64,000 nucleotides of DNA, taken from NCBI RefSeq assembly GCF_002101815.1, contig NZ_LQPM01000018.1, positions 1-64,000 on the forward strand, in the 5' to 3' direction. Origin of the DNA: Mycobacterium paraense (GTDB lineage: Bacteria > Actinomycetota > Actinomycetes > Mycobacteriales > Mycobacteriaceae). Of this stretch, positions 56,149 to 64,000 are shown piece by piece. The translations under genes and the position numbers were made by a program. The number at the start of each line of letters is the position of its first letter. Position 1 is the first letter of the stretch. The notes beneath the pieces were generated by a model. That model had not been told where the DNA came from. It did no database searches and saw only the letters and a program-made list of their open reading frames with translations.

Positions 56149-56335
56149 GCCTCCCAGAGTAACCGGATGCCAAAACATGGTCAAAAGGTCGCGATCTGCG
56201 AATTATCCGATTTTTTTAACAAATATCAGTCTAGAACTAGACAGAGATTCATAATTTATGACACAGTGTCCGCACTGAGTACGAACAAGCCCGCCGCCGG
56301 ACCCCGGCACGCGGTTCTCATCAGGAGGAACACGA
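56149..56335. promoter_or_regulatory. Divergent AT-rich control region with two palindromes
   Basis: Between the HTH gene and the PE gene lie two inverted repeats: GTCTAG-AA-CTAGAC (56229-56242) and GACAC-A-GTGTC (56260-56270). The region is AT-rich, with TTTTTTTAAC near 56211-56220. AGGAGG (56323-56328) is the ribosome binding site of the PE gene. The palindromes are candidate operators for the HTH protein. Confidence 0.6.
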
Positions 56336-58682
<2,347 letters not shown>

Positions 58683-58712
58683 CCCACCCGATCAGAACAG
58701 GAGACTCTTCAC

Positions 58713-58997
58713 ATGACAATCAGCTATCAATTCTCCGACGTCGACGCCCATGGCGCCACCATCCGCGCCCAGGCCGCAGCGCTGGAAGCCGAGCACCAGG
58801 CGATCGTTCGGGATGTGCTTGCGGCCGGGGACTTTTGGGGCGGCGCCGGGTCGACGGCCTGTCAGCAGTTCGTCACCGAGTTGGGCCGCAATTTCCAGGT
58901 GATCTACGAGCAGGCCAACGCCCACGGACAGAAGGTACAGGCCGCCGGCGACAACATGGCCGGGACCGACAGTGCGGTCGGGTCCAGCTGGGGCTAG
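58713..58997 (+). CDS. esxV: WXG100 protein EsxV-like
   Basis: This is a 94-residue WXG100 protein of the EsxV/Mtb9.9 group. Trp42-Gly-Gly44 forms the turn motif, and the C-terminus ends SAVGSSWG. It closely matches M. tuberculosis EsxV in length and sequence. It is secreted with the EsxW-like partner as a dimer. It is the last gene of the cassette. Confidence 0.92.
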   Translation: MTISYQFSDVDAHGATIRAQAAALEAEHQAIVRDVLAAGDFWGGAGSTACQQFVTELGRNFQVIYEQANAHGQKVQAAGDNMAGTDSAVGSSWG

Positions 58998-59063
58998 TGG
59001 CGATCGCAAGCGCGGCGGAGCCGGGCGAAGCGGGTCGTCACCATGGGCCTAGTGGGCGGTTGC

Positions 59064-60077
59064 CTAAGGCGTTACCAGAATCTTGCAGTGCCGCTCGGGG
59101 TCGGCCAGGTCATCGAAGGCCTGGCCGACCCCTTCCAGTCCGACCTCTCCGGTGATCAGCGGCGTGACGTCAATCTCGCCCTCGGCCAGCGCGCGCAGCG
59201 AGTCGCCGAACTCCTCGGGGTTGTAGGCGAGTACGAATTGCACGTTGATTTCCTTGGCAATCGCGAAGAAGGGGTGCACGGTGTCGGGCTGCATGCAGAC
59301 GCCGGCGACCACCAGGCGGGTCCCCGGCCGGGCCCGGCGCAGCACGTCGTCGATGATGCCGGGGACCCCGACCGCCTCGAACACGACCGCCGGTTTGACC
59401 GTGTCGAACGGCGAGCCCTGGGCCGCGTCCACCGTCTGGTGTGCGCCCATCGCGGTGGCCAGCTCGCGGCGCTTCGGCGAGAAGTCCGCCGCCACAATGT
59501 TTTCCACCCCGCGGGCGCGAAGGGACGCGATGATCGCGATGCCGATCGGCCCGCAGCCGAGCACCAGGGCGGTCTCGCCGGGCGCGATGTTCGACTTGTT
59601 CACCGCGTGCAAACCCACGGCCATGGGTTCGGTCAACGCGGCATGCTTGAGGTCCAGGCCGTTGGGGATGGGCATCAGCAGCGGCGCCGAAAGCAGCATC
59701 CGCTCGGCGTAGCCGCCAATGGTGCTGTTGCTGTAGACAATCGGCTCGACCCCCTTGTCGGAGAGCAGCACGGGAAGGGAGGTGACCAGGGTTCCGGGCG
59801 GATGCGTTTCCGTGCCCGGCCCGGCCTCGAGCACCTCGGCGCTGAACTCGTGCCCCATGAACACGTCGCTGTTCAGGTCGACGGTCATGCCCCCGGCGCC
59901 GGCGGCCACCTGAGCGGTCATCTCCACGACCTCGTCGCCGTGGGCGGCGAAATGCAGGTCGGAGCCGCAGATTCCGCACGCTTTCACACCGACCAGCACC
60001 TGGCCCGTTCCGGGGACGGGCTCGGGAACGTCATCGCGATAAACCATCCGGCCGTCGCGTAAAACCGCGGCGCGCAT
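59064..60077 (-). CDS. Zinc-type medium-chain alcohol dehydrogenase
   Basis: This is a 337-residue MDR-family oxidoreductase. The catalytic zinc ligands are Cys37 in GICGSDLH and His76-Glu77 in FMGHEF. The NAD(P) site is LVLGCGPIGIAI. The usual structural-zinc four-Cys loop near residues 90-110 is absent. The substrate is unknown. Its ATG overlaps the upstream monooxygenase stop by one base (TGATG), so it is the last gene of the ephA operon. It is not known at this locus in M. tuberculosis. Confidence 0.88.
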   Translation of the reverse strand: MRAAVLRDGRMVYRDDVPEPVPGTGQVLVGVKACGICGSDLHFAAHGDEVVEMTAQVAAGAGGMTVDLNSDVFMGHEFSAEVLEAGPGTETHPPGTLVTSLPVLLSDKGVEPIVYSNSTIGGYAERMLLSAPLLMPIPNGLDLKHAALTEPMAVGLHAVNKSNIAPGETALVLGCGPIGIAIIASLRARGVENIVAADFSPKRRELATAMGAHQTVDAAQGSPFDTVKPAVVFEAVGVPGIIDDVLRRARPGTRLVVAGVCMQPDTVHPFFAIAKEINVQFVLAYNPEEFGDSLRALAEGEIDVTPLITGEVGLEGVGQAFDDLADPERHCKILVTP

Positions 60078-61267
60078 CAGCTTCCCGCGCCCTTCTGCTC
60101 CGCGACGTGCTCGGTGATGGCCTTCACGACGGCCTCGCCGGCGCGTCCGATCAATTGGTCGCGTTTGCCCCTGGCCCAGTCGTGGGAGGAACGCGCCGCC
60201 TCGAGCTGTCCCTTGAAATAGGGGATCACCTTGCGGGCCATCAGGTCATAGCAGTGGTAGGTCGCCTCGGGCGACGCCCAGTCATGGCCGAGCATCAACA
60301 GCGTTCCGAAACCACCCGACCGCTCCAGCAGGTCCTCGATGTACGCGATCGCGTCGTCGGGCGTGCCGATGCAGCAATTGCCTTGATCCGCATAGTCCGC
60401 GACGAACTCGCGCGGCGTCTGCGCTTCGCCGTCGACCGCGTTGGACAGCGGCACGAAGCCCGCCGCGCCGAAGTAGTTCGCGAAATCCTGGAGCCCGTAG
60501 GTGCAATCGTCGATTGCCTGATCGCGGCTGTCGGCGATGTGCATGATGCTCAGCACGCGCCAGTCGGACCGGTCCGGCTCCTCCCGCCCGACCTTGGCGG
60601 CCTGCTCGCGCACCACCTCCCAGGTGTTCTCCAGCGCGGCGTAGCCGCCCGGCACCGACATCGACAGCGACAGCAGCGACGTGCCCAGCGCGCCGGCCAG
60701 CCGCGGGCCGGACGGGGAGATCATTGCCGCCGTGGAGATCTCGGGGTAGGGCCAGGTGTACGGGCGGATGTGCAGCTGCGCGTCACGCAGCGTGAACCAG
60801 TCGGAGTGGCGGTCGATTCGCTCCGTCGGCTCGGCGCGGAACAGCGCGAGGATCGCCTCGAGGGATTCCTGCATCATCCGCCGCTGCTCGACCGGGTCGA
60901 TGCCCATCATGTACGCATCCGACGGCAGCGCACCCGGTCCGGTGCCGAACATCACCCGGCCACGGGTCAGATGGTCCAGCAGCACCCACCGATCGGCCAC
61001 CATCAGCGGATGGTGGTAGGGCAGCGAGACCACACCGGTGCCCAGCCGGATGTGCTTGGTGCGCTCCGCCGCGGCCGCGATGAACACCTCCGGGCAGGCG
61101 ATCAGCTCGTAGCCGCCGGAATGGTGCTCGCCGAACCACGCTTCGTCGAAGCCGAGGCGGTCCAGCGCGACGACGCGCTCCATGTCGTATTCCAATGCGA
61201 CCGTGGGGGATTGGCCGGTGGGATGGAATGGGGTGATAAAGACTCCGAAACGCAGCGGCGCGCTCAT
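60077..61267 (-). CDS. Luciferase-like flavin monooxygenase (Rv3618 homologue)
   Basis: This is a 396-residue enzyme of the LLM superfamily (FMN or F420 dependent). The N-terminus is MSAPLRFGVFITPFHPTGQS. WFGEHHSGGYELIACPEVFI and GTGPGALPSDAYMMG are family hallmarks. It probably oxidises a lipophilic or cyclic compound. The ATG at 61267 overlaps the ephA stop (ATGA, 61264-61267) and matches the M. tuberculosis length. It is the middle gene of the ephA operon. Confidence 0.92.
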   Translation of the reverse strand: MSAPLRFGVFITPFHPTGQSPTVALEYDMERVVALDRLGFDEAWFGEHHSGGYELIACPEVFIAAAAERTKHIRLGTGVVSLPYHHPLMVADRWVLLDHLTRGRVMFGTGPGALPSDAYMMGIDPVEQRRMMQESLEAILALFRAEPTERIDRHSDWFTLRDAQLHIRPYTWPYPEISTAAMISPSGPRLAGALGTSLLSLSMSVPGGYAALENTWEVVREQAAKVGREEPDRSDWRVLSIMHIADSRDQAIDDCTYGLQDFANYFGAAGFVPLSNAVDGEAQTPREFVADYADQGNCCIGTPDDAIAYIEDLLERSGGFGTLLMLGHDWASPEATYHCYDLMARKVIPYFKGQLEAARSSHDWARGKRDQLIGRAGEAVVKAITEHVAEQKGAGS

Positions 61268-62232
61268 CGCAGTTCCAATCCGTCGAGGAATTCCAGCAGG
61301 GCGGCGTTGACTTCTTTTGGCCGTTCCTGCTGCAGCCAGTGCCCGGCGCCTTCGATCAGCACCTGGCGGTACGGCCCGGAGATCACCTCGGACGCGCGGT
61401 CGGTGCTGGTGAATCCCAACACGGGGTCGGCGGTCCCGGCCATGAACAGGCACGGCACGGCGATCTTGGCGCCGCCGAGTTCGGCGGTGGTCTCCCAGTT
61501 GCGGTCGAAATTGCGGTACCAGTTCAGGCCGCCGGTGAATCCGGTGCGGCTGAACTCGCTGATGTAGTGGTCGAGTTCGTCCTGGCTGATCCAGTCCGGC
61601 AGCCCGTCCGGTTCGGGAAGCCGATCGATGAAGCCTTCCGGGCCCGGGGTGGCCATCTTCACCATCGCCTCCGCGCCCCCGGAAGTCGTCAAGCCGCCCA
61701 TCATCCGGCGCATGGTCCGGGCGGGGTCGCCACCGAGCTCGGCGTCGGCAACGCCGGGCTCCTGGAAGTAGAGGATGTAGAAGAAGTTTTCGCCGAACAG
61801 CTTGCGCCACGCTTTCGTCGGCGCCACCTGCGAGCGGGGCAGCGCCGGCACGCTGAGCGCGGCGACCGCCGCAACGCGGTCGGGATGCAACAGCGGCGCG
61901 TGCCAGACCACGGGCGCCCCCCAGTCGTGCCCGATCCACACCGCCCGCTCGGCGCCGACGTCGTCGAGCAGTCCGACGATGTCGGCGGTCAGCTCGTGAA
62001 TGTTGTAGGCCTCGATGGCTTCCGGGCGGGACGAGCCGCCGTAGCCGCGTTGATCGGGCGCCAGCACGTGATAGCCGGCCTCGGCCAGAGCCGGTATCTG
62101 ATGCCGCCAGGAATAAGCCAGCTCGGGAAAGCCGTGGGCCAGGACCACGACGGGTGCGCCGCGATCTCCCGCCTCGGTCACCCGCAGTTGCACACCATTG
62201 GTGTCTACTAACCGTTCGGTTGACGAAAGCAC
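61264..62232 (-). CDS. ephA: Epoxide hydrolase EphA
   Basis: This is a 322-residue alpha/beta-hydrolase, exactly the M. tuberculosis length from GTG 62232. The oxyanion motif is HGFPE (33-37). The nucleophile Asp103 lies in GHDWG, and the catalytic His is in GAGHWLQQERP. It opens epoxides to diols. It is the first gene of the operon with the monooxygenase and the dehydrogenase, which together could epoxidise or hydroxylate, hydrolyse and oxidise one substrate. Confidence 0.94.
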   Translation of the reverse strand: MLSSTERLVDTNGVQLRVTEAGDRGAPVVVLAHGFPELAYSWRHQIPALAEAGYHVLAPDQRGYGGSSRPEAIEAYNIHELTADIVGLLDDVGAERAVWIGHDWGAPVVWHAPLLHPDRVAAVAALSVPALPRSQVAPTKAWRKLFGENFFYILYFQEPGVADAELGGDPARTMRRMMGGLTTSGGAEAMVKMATPGPEGFIDRLPEPDGLPDWISQDELDHYISEFSRTGFTGGLNWYRNFDRNWETTAELGGAKIAVPCLFMAGTADPVLGFTSTDRASEVISGPYRQVLIEGAGHWLQQERPKEVNAALLEFLDGLELR

Positions 62233-62368
62233 CGTCTCACCAAAGCACAAGGACCCCGGGCTGAGAAGGGTATGCCCGGATTGGAAAGTGCCTTTCTGCC
62301 GTGCCGAGTCCGTCGGCCTGGTAGACATCGCGACTGATGCAGCGGCGGTAGCTGAAGGGGTGGTTCGC

Positions 62369-62785
62369 ATGAAGCGGCTAGACCACGTCGTCTTATGGAC
62401 CAAGGATCCGCAAGCGGCGATGGATTTCTACTCGAGGGTGGTCGGCCTCGCGCCGGTACGGTTCGGCGAGTTCGAGGCGGGCCAAGCGCCGTTCCCGAGC
62501 GTGCGCGTGTGCGAAGACTCCATCATCGATCTCCTGCCGACGACGAACATCTCCGGAACCGAGTCGCTCACCAAGGTCGCGGGCAGCGCGGGCCATCCGG
62601 TGAACCACGTTTGCCTGGCGATGTCGAAGTCCGAGTACGACGCGTTGGATCGGCGACTGCGGGAAGAAGGCGTGGACACCAGCGCGCGCCTCAACAACAG
62701 CTATGGCGCACGCGGGTTCGCGCCGCAGGGCTACTACTTCGCCGACCCCGACGGCAATGTGGTCGAGGCGCGCTATTACGAGTGA
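62369..62785 (+). CDS. Glyoxalase/bleomycin-resistance (VOC) family protein
   Basis: This is a 138-residue VOC-fold protein starting MKRLDHVVLWTKDPQAAMDF. The ligand-type His/Glu residues are in LDHVV, NHVCLAM and VVEARYYE. The family includes glyoxalases, dioxygenases and fosfomycin-resistance enzymes, and the sequence does not decide between them. The ATG at 62369 follows AAGGGG at suitable spacing. It is divergent from ephA. It occupies part of the place of the espACD/Rv3611-Rv3613c region in M. tuberculosis. Confidence 0.85.
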   Translation: MKRLDHVVLWTKDPQAAMDFYSRVVGLAPVRFGEFEAGQAPFPSVRVCEDSIIDLLPTTNISGTESLTKVAGSAGHPVNHVCLAMSKSEYDALDRRLREEGVDTSARLNNSYGARGFAPQGYYFADPDGNVVEARYYE

Positions 62786-62976
62786 GCGGCCCCGGAGCGT
62801 CGCGCCCGGCATGTGTGGTTTGCCACGTCGGGAACCACAGCGGGAACTGCCGGTCGTTGTCTGAGCAGGATGCTGCGCCCCGGCTCTGCCGGGACCGTGG
62901 ATCGACACTAGCGGTAGCCTGGACTTTTCCAGCTTCGTGTTTCGCGGAAGGACCTGGCCGACGAGGCCGATGATTG

Positions 62977-64000
<1,024 letters not shown>

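Overview
The window is high-GC chromosomal DNA from a slow-growing Mycobacterium. Gene content and order follow the M. tuberculosis block from ponA2 (Rv3682) to ftsH (Rv3610c), written in the opposite orientation. There is no espA-espC-espD operon between ephA and ftsH, there are no PE_PGRS genes next to the Rv3651/Rv3649 homologues, and several extra genes are present. This fits a member of the M. avium complex or a close relative, but the species cannot be fixed from this sequence alone. I see no insertion sequences, CRISPR array or rRNA. One tRNA-Thr (CGT) is present.

Layout. 1-5.7 kb: ponA2 (cell-wall synthase, last few codons off the window), whiB4 (Fe-S redox regulator), and the paired ArsA/Get3-like ATPases bagB/bagA. 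5.7-13.5 kb: small DUF4177-type and RidA proteins, a metallo-beta-lactamase hydrolase, crp, nth, a thioredoxin-like membrane protein, a Nudix hydrolase, the acid-resistance protease marP, ephE and a holin-like membrane protein. 13.7-23.7 kb: a secreted protease, acs, two extra envelope genes (a DUF4232 secreted protein and a Cys-rich membrane protein), the dppABCD peptide importer, and an Rv3662c-type protein that reads as a degenerate Fic domain.

23.7-30 kb: two structured small RNAs flank the HAD phosphatase gene. One matches Ms1/MTS2823 and the other matches 6C (B11). A tad-like pilus/secretion operon follows (ssd, tadA, tadB, tadC, flp-like pilin and two TadE-like genes whose start codons are abnormal). 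30-43.6 kb: Rv3651, a MrfA-type helicase, cspA with its terminator, topA, a membrane adenylyl cyclase, a DNA polymerase III delta' subunit, tRNA-Thr, a GT-C-like membrane protein and galE1. 43.7-53.4 kb: the ppgS polyprenyl-phosphate glycosyltransferase cluster, a TerC-like protein, a coiled-coil hypothetical protein, ppa, and the dacB - zincin - tilS - hpt run, followed by lpqG.

53.7-59 kb is a type VII secretion substrate island. It holds a PE/PPE pair, a DUF732 protein, a small HTH regulator, and a second cassette of an unusual PE protein with a Pro/Ala- and Tyr/Gly-rich tail, a PPE, EsxW and EsxV. An AT-rich promoter region with two palindromes separates the regulator from the second cassette. 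59-62.8 kb: a translationally coupled ADH / luciferase-like monooxygenase / ephA operon and a glyoxalase-family gene. The 5' part of ftsH closes the window.

The features most worth a second look are the degenerate Fic protein, the missing tad start codons, the GTGTCCAATA repeat array downstream of whiB4, the regulator/palindrome/PE-tail cassette, and the loss of the espACD locus.
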